From: an uncultured Chitinophagaceae bacterium
GTDB taxonomy: Bacteria > Bacteroidota > Bacteroidia > Chitinophagales > Chitinophagaceae
Reading direction: 5' to 3'
DNA length: 64,000 bases
Assembly (NCBI GenBank): GCA_937873715.1
Contig: CALMYJ010000003.1
Coordinates: 62,001-126,000 of the forward strand
Shown here: positions 30,009 to 38,368 of the stretch, in pieces
Layout: each line of letters begins with the position of its first letter
Numbering within the stretch: the stretch's first letter is position 1
The notes under the pieces: generated by a model
Database searches by the model: none
What the model was told of the DNA's origin: nothing
The model's input: the letters and a program-made list of their open reading frames with translations, nothing else
Made by a program: the position numbers and the translations under genes

Positions 30009-30016
30009 TATCTTTG
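30009..30016 (+). promoter_or_regulatory. Promoter -7 box of the AraC-family gene
   Basis: TATCTTTG, an exact TAnnTTTG match. A TTG codon at 30014 lies inside this box, which argues that translation starts at the ATG at 30032. Confidence 0.55.
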
Positions 30017-30031
30017 CATCGAAGTTTATCA

Positions 30032-30967
30032 ATGGATTATAATCAACATATCATATCTACCCGGCAGGCGCAACTGCAGCAGTTTAATGAACTGGATATA
30101 TTGCAGGATGTGGACCGGTTAGTACCCGGATCGGTACACTACAGCATAAAGCGTTACAAAAAACCACTGGAATGGGGAATAGATGATACCGGCATATTGG
30201 TATACCACTACGAAAAAAATAATCCTGATGGCAACTACCTGGAGTTAAGATTTTGTGTTTCGGGCAATGTGTATTGCAGGCAAAAACAAACGGAGTGTGA
30301 TTTTTGCAAATTTAGCGCCTCCAAAACCTGCGTGGAAAAAGTTGACAGTGTGGATATGCTCAGCTTCAGCTTTAAACCATCTTACCTTATCCCCTTCGTT
30401 AAAGGTAAAAGGCAAACCGATTTGTCGGATGATGTGCTTTCCTTTAAGCATCAAACCTCATTTTCACGCCAGCTCCCCTTATGCGGTAAAACAAGGGCCG
30501 CCATTGAGGCCCTGCTCAACCATAACTATACCGATACGCTGGAAAACATATTCGTAAACGCCCAAACCCAGATATTGCTACTGTACAGCATGGATTGTAT
30601 GCTGGGCGAAAAGGAAGAAGTTTTTACCTGCAAGTTCTTAGCCAATGCGGAAGACAGGGAAAAAATAACCCGTGCCCGAGAAGTACTGCTACAGCATATT
30701 GGCGAGCCCCTTACCATTAAAGAGCTTAGCCGTAAAGTGGCCATTAATGAGTGTTATCTCAAAAAAGGATTTAAAGAACTGTTTGGCACCACCATTTTCG
30801 ATTTTTACCAGAGCCAGCGTATGGAACATGCCAAGTACCTGCTTTACGATAAGGGCCTCAGCGTTACCGAAGTTTCCGCCATGCTGGGTTATTCCTCCAT
30901 TTCTCACTTTAGTACCGCCTTTAAAAAACATACCGGTATTAAACCCTGCGAATTGTTATTGCATTAA
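30032..30967 (+). CDS. AraC-family transcriptional regulator with N-terminal Cys cluster
   Basis: A DNA-binding regulator of 311 residues. The C-terminal AraC/XylS domain (about 210-311) has two helix-turn-helix units: LTIKELSRKVAINECYLKKGFKELFG and the signature block SVTEVSAMLGYSSISHFSTAFKKHTGIKP. The N-terminal half carries five cysteines, Cys75, Cys82, Cys89, Cys92 and Cys100, in a C-x6-C-x6-C-x2-C-x7-C pattern, which could bind a metal or iron-sulphur cluster or act as a redox switch. No ligand-binding cupin motif is obvious. It is a single-gene transcript closed by a terminator; targets unknown. Confidence 0.88.
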   Translation: MDYNQHIISTRQAQLQQFNELDILQDVDRLVPGSVHYSIKRYKKPLEWGIDDTGILVYHYEKNNPDGNYLELRFCVSGNVYCRQKQTECDFCKFSASKTCVEKVDSVDMLSFSFKPSYLIPFVKGKRQTDLSDDVLSFKHQTSFSRQLPLCGKTRAAIEALLNHNYTDTLENIFVNAQTQILLLYSMDCMLGEKEEVFTCKFLANAEDREKITRAREVLLQHIGEPLTIKELSRKVAINECYLKKGFKELFGTTIFDFYQSQRMEHAKYLLYDKGLSVTEVSAMLGYSSISHFSTAFKKHTGIKPCELLLH

Positions 30968-30986
30968 TTTTTTATACCACATATTT

Positions 30987-31015
30987 AAAAAGGAGCAGCA
31001 GGGCTGCTCCTTTTT
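30987..31015 (+). terminator. Terminator after the AraC-family gene
   Basis: A 13-bp stem (AAAAAGGAGCAGC and its complement, 3-nt loop AGG) with a T tract, usable in both directions but placed 20 nt after the regulator stop. Confidence 0.85.
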
Positions 31016-31062
31016 AGTTAATAATCATTTAATAGCGGTACTATTACAAACAGTAAAAATAT

Positions 31063-31070
31063 TATCTTCG
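31063..31070 (+). promoter_or_regulatory. Promoter -7 box of rny
   Basis: TATCTTCG, followed by CC, the form seen at several housekeeping promoters here. It predicts a 5' leader of about 80 nt before rny. Confidence 0.45.
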
Positions 31071-31154
31071 CCAACTATCTCACTCAATAATATATTGTTA
31101 TGGGTAATGAGAAGATTTATAAGATTGTGAACCGATTTAAAACAAAAAATTTCA

Positions 31155-32720
31155 ATGGAACCAAACATAATTTCCATCATCGTGGGAGCGGCAGCTCTTG
31201 CCGTTGGCATCGTACTGGGTAAGGTAATATTTGCAAAAAACACTAAAAAACAAGTAGAAGAAGCACAGTTACAATCCCAAAGCATCATTAAAGAGGCCGA
31301 ACTGAAGGCCGAAAACATCAGGAAAGAAAAAGAACTGGAAGCGAAAGAAAAATTTGTACAAATGAAAGCTGCACACGACCGGGAGGTAATGCAGCGCAAT
31401 CAAAAAATTTCGGAAGCAGAGAGCAGGATTAAGCAAAAGGAACAAAGTATCAATCAAAAGGAACAGAACCTTGAGAAGCAGGTAAAAGAAAACGAAGCCA
31501 TTAAAGACAACCTTAACCGGCAGATAGAAGTAGTAAATGTAAAGCGTACCGAGTTAGAAAAACACCAGGAAGAGCATATACGCAGGCTTGAAAAAGTAGC
31601 CGGCTTATCGGCAGAAGATGCTAAAACCCAACTCATTGAAGGCCTTAAGCAGGAAGCCCAAACCAGGGCCATCTCCCTGCAGCAGGAAATTATTGAAGAG
31701 GCAAAATTGAAAGCCAATAAAGAGGCCCGCAAAATTGTAATACAAACCATACAGCGTACCGCCGCAGAACAGGCTATTGAAAATACCATTACTGTTTTCA
31801 ACCTTGAAAGCGATGAGATTAAAGGCTCCATTATAGGCCGTGAGGGTCGTAATATCAGGGCTATTGAAGCCGCTACAGGCGTAGATTTAATTGTGGATGA
31901 TACGCCTGAAGCCATCGTACTCTCTTCATTTGACCCCCTGCGCCGTGAAGTGGCACGCCTGTCGCTGCAACGCCTGGTGGCCGATGGCCGTATTCACCCT
32001 GCCCGTATTGAAGAAGTTGTAGAAAAAACCAAGCGCCAGCTTGACGACCAGGTAATGGAAATTGGTGAACGCACTGCTATGGAAATGGGTGTGCATGGCC
32101 TTCACAAAGAATTAATCCGTATGGTGGGCCGTATGCGTTTCCGCAGTTCGTATGGGCAAAACCTGCTGATGCACAGCCGTGAAACAGCAAATCTTTGTGC
32201 TATCATGGCGGCCGAACTGGGACTTAACCCCAAATTGGCCAAAAGAGCCGGCTTACTGCACGACATTGGCAAAGTACCCGATGAAGAAACCGAACTAAGC
32301 CATGCTCTTTTAGGAGCAAAACTGGCGGAAAAATACGGCGAAAACCCTGCTGTGGTAAACGCTATCGGTGCTCACCACGATGAAATGGAAATGCAGTATG
32401 TAATTTCACCCATTGTGCAGGCCTGCGATGCTATAAGTGGCGCAAGGCCCGGTGCAAGGCGTGAAATTATGCAGCAATACCTTCAAAGGATTAAAGACCT
32501 GGAAAACCTGGCCCAGGCCTACCAGGGGGTGGAAAAAGCATACGCCATACAGGCTGGCCGTGAACTGAGGGTAATTGTGGAGGCCGAAAAAGTTACCGAC
32601 GCCGACAGTGATAAACTCAGCTTTGAAATAGCACAAAAAATACAAACCGAAATGACCTTCCCCGGGCAGATTAAAGTAACGGTAATACGTGAAAAAAGGG
32701 CCGTAAATATTGCCCGGTAA
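31155..32720 (+). CDS. rny: Ribonuclease Y
   Basis: Membrane-bound endoribonuclease that starts mRNA decay. In 521 residues: an N-terminal membrane helix (about 5-25), a long charged coiled coil (about 35-200), a KH RNA-binding domain (about 210-275, with [15 protein letters not shown]) and an HD domain (about 335-430, with [12 protein letters not shown]). All family parts are present and the length is standard. The next gene, rplS, follows after 84 nt with its own promoter box. Confidence 0.96.
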   Translation: MEPNIISIIVGAAALAVGIVLGKVIFAKNTKKQVEEAQLQSQSIIKEAELKAENIRKEKELEAKEKFVQMKAAHDREVMQRNQKISEAESRIKQKEQSINQKEQNLEKQVKENEAIKDNLNRQIEVVNVKRTELEKHQEEHIRRLEKVAGLSAEDAKTQLIEGLKQEAQTRAISLQQEIIEEAKLKANKEARKIVIQTIQRTAAEQAIENTITVFNLESDEIKGSIIGREGRNIRAIEAATGVDLIVDDTPEAIVLSSFDPLRREVARLSLQRLVADGRIHPARIEEVVEKTKRQLDDQVMEIGERTAMEMGVHGLHKELIRMVGRMRFRSSYGQNLLMHSRETANLCAIMAAELGLNPKLAKRAGLLHDIGKVPDEETELSHALLGAKLAEKYGENPAVVNAIGAHHDEMEMQYVISPIVQACDAISGARPGARREIMQQYLQRIKDLENLAQAYQGVEKAYAIQAGRELRVIVEAEKVTDADSDKLSFEIAQKIQTEMTFPGQIKVTVIREKRAVNIAR

Positions 32721-32761
32721 AAAAGTTTGTATTTCAAAAGCTAAACTTTGCATTTTTTCCC

Positions 32762-32769
32762 TACCTTCG
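32762..32769 (+). promoter_or_regulatory. Promoter -7 box of rplS
   Basis: TACCTTCG followed by CC. A 16-bp palindrome (32773-32788) begins 3 nt after the box, so it would be at the very 5' end of the rplS message. Confidence 0.5.
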
Positions 32770-32772
32770 CCT

Positions 32773-32788
32773 CCCGAAAATTTTCGGG
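32773..32788 (+). promoter_or_regulatory. Hairpin at the 5' end of the rplS leader
   Basis: CCCGAAAATTTTCGGG is a perfect palindrome that can fold as a 6-bp hairpin with an AATT loop, 16 nt before the rplS ATG. It may be a ribosomal-protein leader structure, an mRNA-stabilising 5' stem, or chance. Confidence 0.35.
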
Positions 32789-32804
32789 GTAAAATATTAA
32801 GGTT

Positions 32805-33179
32805 ATGTCAAACGCAGTAAATTTTATACACGAGCAGTTAGCTACAGTAAAATCTAACCTTCCTACATTTAAGGCAGGTGATAATGTTACTGTAAACTAT
32901 AAAATTATAGAAGGTAATAAAGAGCGTATTCAAAGCTTTAAAGGCGATGTAATCAAACGCCAGGGCACTGGTGCTACAGCCAGTTTCACCGTTCGTAAAA
33001 TCAGCGACGGCATTGGTGTTGAAAGGCTTTTCCCCTGCAACTCTCCTAATATTGAGAGTGTTGTACTGCATAAAGTAGGTAAAGTACGTCGTGCCAAGCT
33101 ATTTTACCTTCGTGAAAGAAGCGGTAAAAGTGCCCGTATCCAGGAAAAAAGGGTGGCACACCTGGCTAAATCCAAATAA
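32805..33179 (+). CDS. rplS: 50S ribosomal protein L19
   Basis: Structural protein at the 30S-50S interface. The 124-residue protein shows [29 protein letters not shown], the family hallmark [30 protein letters not shown] and the end [24 protein letters not shown]. The length is normal for Bacteroidota. It is monocistronic here, with its own promoter box and a strong terminator. Confidence 0.98.
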   Translation: MSNAVNFIHEQLATVKSNLPTFKAGDNVTVNYKIIEGNKERIQSFKGDVIKRQGTGATASFTVRKISDGIGVERLFPCNSPNIESVVLHKVGKVRRAKLFYLRERSGKSARIQEKRVAHLAKSK

Positions 33180-33202
33180 TAAACTTTTTACCACAATATT
33201 TG

Positions 33203-33232
33203 AGCGGAAATCTGTTGATTTCCGCTTTTTTT
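33203..33232 (+). terminator. Terminator of rplS
   Basis: A perfect 10-bp stem (AGCGGAAATC, 4-nt loop TGTT) followed by seven T, about 24 nt after the rplS stop. Confidence 0.85.
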
Positions 33233-33327
33233 ATACCTGCTCTTGCATGCCCGGCTAATTTTGGAATAATAATTGCCATAAATTTATGGCTTACAACTAT
33301 CGTAACGTATACCTAAAACTCCGTACT

Positions 33328-33459
33328 ATGAAAAAAAGCATCATCTCCACCAGTTTTATCCTTATTGTAACCTGTATTGTACTTGCTTCCTGTTCCAGGG
33401 GTATAACTATTCACGAAGCGGCCAACGGCAAGGCTAAATGTGGCCGGTACATCAAATAA
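33328..33459 (+). CDS. Tiny lipoprotein of 43 residues
   Basis: A short open frame with a textbook lipoprotein signal: two Lys, a hydrophobic stretch and lipobox LASC, lipidated Cys22. The mature part is only 22 residues (SRGITIHEAANGKAKCGRYIK after the Cys). It stands alone between the rplS terminator and tatA. The positional fit of start, lipobox and stop, and the conserved-looking AANGKAKCGRY segment, argue for a real gene. Function unknown; similar tiny lipoproteins occur in Chitinophagaceae as far as I recall, but this needs a search. Confidence 0.6.
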   Translation: MKKSIISTSFILIVTCIVLASCSRGITIHEAANGKAKCGRYIK

Positions 33460-33537
33460 GGCAGGAGCAGGCACATAGTTTTAGTCAGCACCACTCATTT
33501 TGTAGTTATAAATAAACCGCTTAGTAAATAATTCATT

Positions 33538-33545
33538 TACCTTTG
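33538..33545 (+). promoter_or_regulatory. Promoter -7 box of tatA
   Basis: TACCTTTG, an exact TAnnTTTG match, 19 nt before the tatA ATG. No -33 TTTG is visible at the usual distance. Confidence 0.5.
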
Positions 33546-33564
33546 CGCTTTAATAATTTTATTT

Positions 33565-33840
33565 ATGACAACTTCACTTTCTGTGTTGGGAATATTTCTA
33601 ATTGGCATGCCCGGTGGGTCTGAATGGATTTTTATTATCCTTGCCATTATCTTATTATTTGGTGGCCGCAAAATACCAGAACTGATGAAAGGGATTGGTA
33701 AAGGCATCAGGGAATTTAATGATGCAAAAAATAATGTGAAAAGTGAAATAGAAGAAGGCATGAAAGAAAAAGATAAAGACGAGGAAATCCGCAAACTGCG
33801 CCAGGAATTACAACAAAAGCAGCAGGAACTGCCAAAATAA
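33565..33840 (+). CDS. tatA: Sec-independent protein translocase subunit TatA/E
   Basis: Pore-forming subunit of the twin-arginine translocase in the inner membrane. The 91-residue protein has a short membrane helix (about 20-36), the conserved hinge FGGRKIPELMKGIGKGIREF (about 37-56) and an acidic/basic amphipathic tail (EEGMKEKDKDEEIRKLRQEL). The N-terminus is slightly longer than in most TatA proteins. It heads a run tatA-gatA-transglycosylase; this order is common in Bacteroidota. Confidence 0.92.
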   Translation: MTTSLSVLGIFLIGMPGGSEWIFIILAIILLFGGRKIPELMKGIGKGIREFNDAKNNVKSEIEEGMKEKDKDEEIRKLRQELQQKQQELPK

Positions 33841-33935
33841 TTTTTATTGCACTAATTGATACGGCTGTAGTAAGTGGTACACCTATATACCAGTTACTCC
33901 AGCCGGTTTTATAAATACCAGTAATCAGTTTCACT

Positions 33936-35375
33936 TTGCACACATCCATACAAGAGTACCAGCAACGACTGTTATCGGGCAGCACCACCTGTGTTGAAAC
34001 CGTAAAACAGTACCTGAAACAAATTGAGGACAAAAAACACCTTAACGCTTTTACAACTGTATATACAAACGAAGCGCTCGAAACTGCAGTAAGGCTTGAT
34101 GAACGCCGCAATAGCAAAAAAACCACTGGAAAACTTCATGGCGTTGTTATTGCCATTAAAGATGTTATTTGTTACAAAGGGCATGGCGTTACTGCAGCCT
34201 CCAACATACTGAATGGTTTTGAATCACTGTATAGCGCTACCGCCGTACAAAAATTGCTGGACGAAGAAGCCATTATCATCGGCAGTTGCAACTGTGATGA
34301 ATTTGCCATGGGGAGTACAAACGAAAATTCGGCTTACGGTAAAGTGCTGAATGCATTAGATGAAACCCGTGTGCCCGGGGGCTCTTCCGGTGGCAGTGCC
34401 GTAGCTGTACAAGCCGGCATGTGCATGGTAAGCCTCGGCAGCGATACTGGGGGCTCTGTAAGGCAGCCGGCGGATTTTTGCGGTATTGTAGGACTAAAAC
34501 CAACATACGGCACCATATCCCGTTACGGACTTATTGCTTACGCTTCCTCGTTCGACCAGATAGGCATTTTTGCCAATACTGTAGAAGATGCAGCACTAAC
34601 ATTGGATATAATACAAGGCAATGACGGCTACGATAGTACCGCCAACGCAACACATGCATTTGCATTTGAAAAATTTGCCCAACAGCCTGCCTATAAAAAA
34701 TACCGCATCGCTTATTTTGAAGAAGCCATTAACCATCCATCGCTGGATAAAGAAATTGCTACGGCGCTAAAAAAAACTATTGAAGACTTAAAAGCTGGTG
34801 GCCATACTGTGGAAGCAGTTGAATTTGACCTGATGGAATATATCGTTCCTGCCTATTATGTACTTACTACTGCCGAAGCCAGCTCTAACCTCAGCCGCTT
34901 TGACGGTGTAAGATATGGCCATCGCAGTAAAGCCCCGGTAGCCGACCTGGTAGACTTTTACAAAAAAAGCCGGAGTGAAGGCTTTGGTACAGAAGTAAAA
35001 CGCCGGATAATGCTGGGCACATTTGTATTAAGCGCCGGTTATTACGATGCGTATTTTACCAAAGCACAACAGGTGCGTCAACTACTGGTGAGCAAAACAG
35101 CTTCCGTTTTTGAAGCCTTCGATGCCCTGGTTTTACCAACAGCCCCATCTACTGCTTTTAAAATAGGCGAAAAAACCGACGACCCTATTGAGATGTATAT
35201 CGCTGACATCTACACCGTATTTGCCAACCTTACGGGCATCCCCGGCATATCGGTGCCCTTATTTAAACATAGTAATGGCATGCCTTTTGGTTTGCAGGTA
35301 CTTACAGCAAAGCAAAATGAGATAACTTTACTACAACTTTCGCAATTGCTGATGCAGCAGTATAAACCTGCATAA
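33936..35375 (+). CDS. gatA: Glutamyl-tRNA(Gln)/aspartyl-tRNA(Asn) amidotransferase subunit A
   Basis: Releases ammonia from glutamine for transamidation of misacylated tRNA. The 479-residue protein carries the amidase signature with the catalytic triad Lys75 (AIKD), cis-Ser150 (PGGSSGGS) and nucleophile Ser174 (SDTGGSVRQPA). N-terminal SIQEYQQRLLSGSTTC matches the family start. The start codon must be TTG: an in-frame stop lies eight codons upstream and no ATG or GTG precedes the conserved region. The sequence TCACTTTG overlaps the start and weakly resembles a -7 box. It ends 5 nt before the transglycosylase gene. Confidence 0.95.
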   Translation: MHTSIQEYQQRLLSGSTTCVETVKQYLKQIEDKKHLNAFTTVYTNEALETAVRLDERRNSKKTTGKLHGVVIAIKDVICYKGHGVTAASNILNGFESLYSATAVQKLLDEEAIIIGSCNCDEFAMGSTNENSAYGKVLNALDETRVPGGSSGGSAVAVQAGMCMVSLGSDTGGSVRQPADFCGIVGLKPTYGTISRYGLIAYASSFDQIGIFANTVEDAALTLDIIQGNDGYDSTANATHAFAFEKFAQQPAYKKYRIAYFEEAINHPSLDKEIATALKKTIEDLKAGGHTVEAVEFDLMEYIVPAYYVLTTAEASSNLSRFDGVRYGHRSKAPVADLVDFYKKSRSEGFGTEVKRRIMLGTFVLSAGYYDAYFTKAQQVRQLLVSKTASVFEAFDALVLPTAPSTAFKIGEKTDDPIEMYIADIYTVFANLTGIPGISVPLFKHSNGMPFGLQVLTAKQNEITLLQLSQLLMQQYKPA

Positions 35376-35380
35376 CACCC

Positions 35381-36526
35381 ATGCGGCTTATTGCCACCAT
35401 ATTAATGTTTCTCTTTTTTTCAGTTACTTCAACTGCATTACCGGTTTATCATTACCCCGGTTATTTGAAAAAAGATACAGCCTCTGAAGATTATTTGAAA
35501 GATAAAGTGCTGATTGAAGAAGTGGTAAAATCTAAAACTGTGCCCGGAAAAGAAAAAGTAGAATACTTCAGCCAGGTTACACGGTATGGCTTTAAAAATC
35601 TTTTTTCAAATTATAAATACAATACTGCATTGCCTTATGCTGCACAGGTAAATCCCAACGCAGAGCAATTTGTGCAGGATTACATGCGCCGCCACAGCCG
35701 CTACCTGAATGATATGAAAGACTGGGGCAAACCGTATTTTAACCTGATTGAAAATGTGCTGCAACAATACGGCTTACCCGCCGAGCTAAAGTACATCGCT
35801 GTTATAGAATCTAATTTGAAAACCTCGGCCACAAGCCCCGTAGGTGCAGGCGGCCCCTGGCAGTTTATGCCCTACACGGCCAGGCAGTTTGGCCTGGTAG
35901 TAAATCAATATACCGACGACAGGCGGGATTATTACAAAAGCACCCACGCTGCTGCCCGTTACCTCCTTAGCCTTTACAAAGATTTGCACGACTGGCTGCT
36001 GGTAATGGCCGCTTACAATGGTGGGCCCGGCAGGGTGTACAGTGCCATTAAAAAAAGTGGCAGTCGTAATTTCTGGCATTTACAATACCACCTGCCGGAA
36101 GAATCGAGAACTTATGTAAAACGCTTCATCGCCACACACTATATCATGGAGGGCAGCGGTGGTATTACCACAATTGGTAATACGCATAACCATACAGATT
36201 ATGCACTTCCCTCAAAACACCATGAACTGCCCGACTCCCTGCTCGCTAACACTGAAACATTAGCCCTGACTGGCAAATACAATTCGCTGGTGATTGCTAA
36301 AAACCTGGAAATGGATGCCGCACTCTTTAACCGCCTTAATCCCAACTTTGACCTTCTTATTGCCAGCGAAGGCAACTTTACCCTGCGGCTGCCTGCCGAT
36401 AAAATGCAGTTATTTGTAGCGCATAAATATGATATACTCAACGAGTGTGTGCAGGTAATGCTGGGCCAGGTAGCTATGCCCGCCAACAAAACTGTATATC
36501 CTGAAACTAAAAAGAAAAAAGGCTAA
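35381..36526 (+). CDS. Membrane-bound lytic murein transglycosylase, MltD-like
   Basis: Cleaves peptidoglycan between MurNAc and GlcNAc to give 1,6-anhydro ends, in the periplasm. The 381-residue protein has a signal peptide (about 1-19), an SLT domain at about 115-250 with catalytic Glu143 (AVIESNLKTSA), GPWQFMPYTARQFG, and AAYNGGPGRV, and a C-terminal LysM-like part (about 290-360). The length and the SLT-LysM order match MltD-type enzymes. It starts 5 nt after gatA, so it is in the same operon, and is convergent with pabB. Confidence 0.92.
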   Translation: MRLIATILMFLFFSVTSTALPVYHYPGYLKKDTASEDYLKDKVLIEEVVKSKTVPGKEKVEYFSQVTRYGFKNLFSNYKYNTALPYAAQVNPNAEQFVQDYMRRHSRYLNDMKDWGKPYFNLIENVLQQYGLPAELKYIAVIESNLKTSATSPVGAGGPWQFMPYTARQFGLVVNQYTDDRRDYYKSTHAAARYLLSLYKDLHDWLLVMAAYNGGPGRVYSAIKKSGSRNFWHLQYHLPEESRTYVKRFIATHYIMEGSGGITTIGNTHNHTDYALPSKHHELPDSLLANTETLALTGKYNSLVIAKNLEMDAALFNRLNPNFDLLIASEGNFTLRLPADKMQLFVAHKYDILNECVQVMLGQVAMPANKTVYPETKKKKG

Positions 36527-36533
36527 GCAACAC

Positions 36534-37847
36534 TCAGCTTAACACCTGACGTATGGCCGCTGCTTTCAACAGGCACTCTTCATATTCCTGCGCCGCATCG
36601 CTGTAAAATGTAATCGCACTGCCGGTTTGAAAAGAAAGATACCGGGTAGAGGTATTATACACGATGCTTCTTATAATTACATTAAAATCAAAATCGCCAC
36701 CCGGCTTTATATAACCAATGGTGCCCGAAAAAAGGCCACGCTTTGTTTGTTCATATTGCTCAATGAGCTCCATCACCCTTTTTTTGGGGGCGCCCGTCAT
36801 GGAGCCCATCGGGAAAGTAGCTTTAATCATATCTACCCAGGTAAGCCCGGGCTGTACCTGGCCACTTACGGTACTTATCATTTGGTGTACCTGCGGAAAA
36901 CTGTAAATACCAAATAACTCATCTACCTGTACCGTACCTTCCACACATATTTTACTTAAATCATTACGCACCAGGTCAACTACCATTACGTTTTCGCTTC
37001 TTTCTTTTGTGCTATGCAGTAATGCTTTACGATTTTGCTGGTCACTTACTGCATCATAGGGTTTTCGTATAGCCGTTCCCTTTATAGGTTGAGAAAGCAC
37101 TTTATCCCCGGTTTTTTTCAGGTAGCGCTCCGGGCTGGCGCAAATGCAATATTTGTCTTCAAACTTATACAGTGCAGCAAATGGATTGGGAGAAAGTGTT
37201 GCTAAATTTTGATATACGGTTACCGGGTTGATAACAGCATTTTCGGCAAAAAACTCCTGGCAAAAATTTATTTCATAGCAATCCCCACGCAAAATATGCG
37301 CCTGCAACTGCTGCACTGCTGCTATATACTGCTGCTTATCCATGCGGCTTTTGATTTCAACAGGCGTTGCGTCCGGCTGAACCGGCACTGTACAAGATTG
37401 TATGGCATCGAAAATGCCGGCAGCGTCATCCTCATCGGTGTACACTATTAATTTTTGCTGCTGTAATTGCAGCAGTTTTTCAGGCACAAAAAAAACTGCT
37501 TCCGGAAAACCAATCCCGTCAAAATTGGCCGAGGCTAATTGTTCAATATCATTTTTTGCATCGTAACAAATATGCCCAAATAACCAATCGCTATTGTTTG
37601 CTGCAATCGGCCGCAAGGGCTCAAATACAGGATCTCCTGTTGCAACCACTGCCGGTGCAGAGGCTACGGCAAGCATACACTCAAATGCCGGCGTATCAAA
37701 ATTGTATTGATGATTATCCAATAAACAAAAGATGCTGAACCGGTTTGCCCAGTGCAGCATCTTTACTTTGAATTCCGAAAAATTGTCTATCCTGAACGTT
37801 ATGGATTTTTTCACATCTATTCGTTTCCAGGCCGATGTTGAATACAA
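36534..37847 (-). CDS. pabB: Aminodeoxychorismate/anthranilate synthase component I, probable PabB
   Basis: Chorismate-using enzyme that makes aminodeoxychorismate for folate. In 437 residues the chorismate-binding domain shows LRGDCYEINFCQEFFAE, FAALYKFEDKYCICASPERYL, PIKGTAIR, NVMVVDLVRNDLSKIC, FPMGSMTGAPKKRVMELI and YSDAAQEYEECLLKA. The sequence PIKGT (Lys in the PIKGT motif) marks PabB rather than TrpE, which has PIAGT. The N-terminal region is shorter than in TrpE, also in favour of PabB. It starts 6 nt after the acidic-protein gene and is likely co-transcribed with it. Confidence 0.9.
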   Translation of the reverse strand: MYSTSAWKRIDVKKSITFRIDNFSEFKVKMLHWANRFSIFCLLDNHQYNFDTPAFECMLAVASAPAVVATGDPVFEPLRPIAANNSDWLFGHICYDAKNDIEQLASANFDGIGFPEAVFFVPEKLLQLQQQKLIVYTDEDDAAGIFDAIQSCTVPVQPDATPVEIKSRMDKQQYIAAVQQLQAHILRGDCYEINFCQEFFAENAVINPVTVYQNLATLSPNPFAALYKFEDKYCICASPERYLKKTGDKVLSQPIKGTAIRKPYDAVSDQQNRKALLHSTKERSENVMVVDLVRNDLSKICVEGTVQVDELFGIYSFPQVHQMISTVSGQVQPGLTWVDMIKATFPMGSMTGAPKKRVMELIEQYEQTKRGLFSGTIGYIKPGGDFDFNVIIRSIVYNTSTRYLSFQTGSAITFYSDAAQEYEECLLKAAAIRQVLS

Positions 37848-37853
37848 CTGCCT

Positions 37854-38288
37854 TTAAAAATCATCATCATCATCAAACCCTCCGCCACCACTATCAAAAT
37901 CATCAAACCCTAAGTCTTTAAAATCATCATCTACCTTAAAGTCGTCGTCATCATCGTCTTTGGCACTCTTTTTACCGGGTGCTTTTTTACCTTTCGACTT
38001 TGGTATGTCAAATTCATCGAAATCAGGATCCCATTCATCTTCATCTTCTTCGGGCTTTTCCCAGTCATCATCTACTTCCACGTCATCATCATCATCATCG
38101 TCATCCTTTTTTTTAGATGATGCCTTACCTTTTTTTGCAGGGGTTGTTTCTTCCTCATCATCTATATCATCGTCATCATCATCGTCGTCCACATTTTTGG
38201 GCTTCGATGCCTTACTGGCAGACTTTTTAGTTACCTCGTCTGCTTTAGGTGTTGTAGTTTTTTTGTCTTTGCCTGGTTTTGCAGCCAT
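37854..38288 (-). CDS. Highly acidic, disordered poly-Asp protein
   Basis: A 144-residue protein made almost wholly of Asp, Glu, Lys, Gly, Ser and Thr. Three parts: a Lys/Ala/Ser/Pro-rich N-terminus (1-32), alternating runs of 7-8 Asp and Lys-rich segments (33-110), and an acidic-aromatic end with Gly-rich linker closing in FDDDDDF. It should be fully disordered. The end resembles acidic docking tips such as those of SSB or RNA polymerase delta, but no family is recognised. It is co-oriented 6 nt before pabB. A serine-rich open frame on the other strand (37960-38295) is only its mirror. Confidence 0.75.
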   Translation of the reverse strand: MAAKPGKDKKTTTPKADEVTKKSASKASKPKNVDDDDDDDDIDDEEETTPAKKGKASSKKKDDDDDDDDVEVDDDWEKPEEDEDEWDPDFDEFDIPKSKGKKAPGKKSAKDDDDDDFKVDDDFKDLGFDDFDSGGGGFDDDDDF

Positions 38289-38368
38289 AACCTAAACGAT
38301 TGTTGTGTAAAATTTCTTAGAGATTTTTAATTCGCCAAAAAAAAATCAAAATATTTTGAACGAGCTTT

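Noticed and set aside
30014..30031. TTG start for the AraC gene
   Set aside because: The TTG lies inside the -7 box, so it is not transcribed as a normal 5' end; ATG 30032 is used.
37860..38200. GAT/GAC/TCATCA tandem repeats as a CRISPR or satellite
   Set aside because: They are codon repeats of poly-Asp in a continuous reading frame, without spacers.
37960..38295. Serine-rich plus-strand open frame
   Set aside because: Exact mirror of the Asp/Glu codons of the poly-Asp protein on the other strand; serine runs arise from TCA/TCG/TCT complements.
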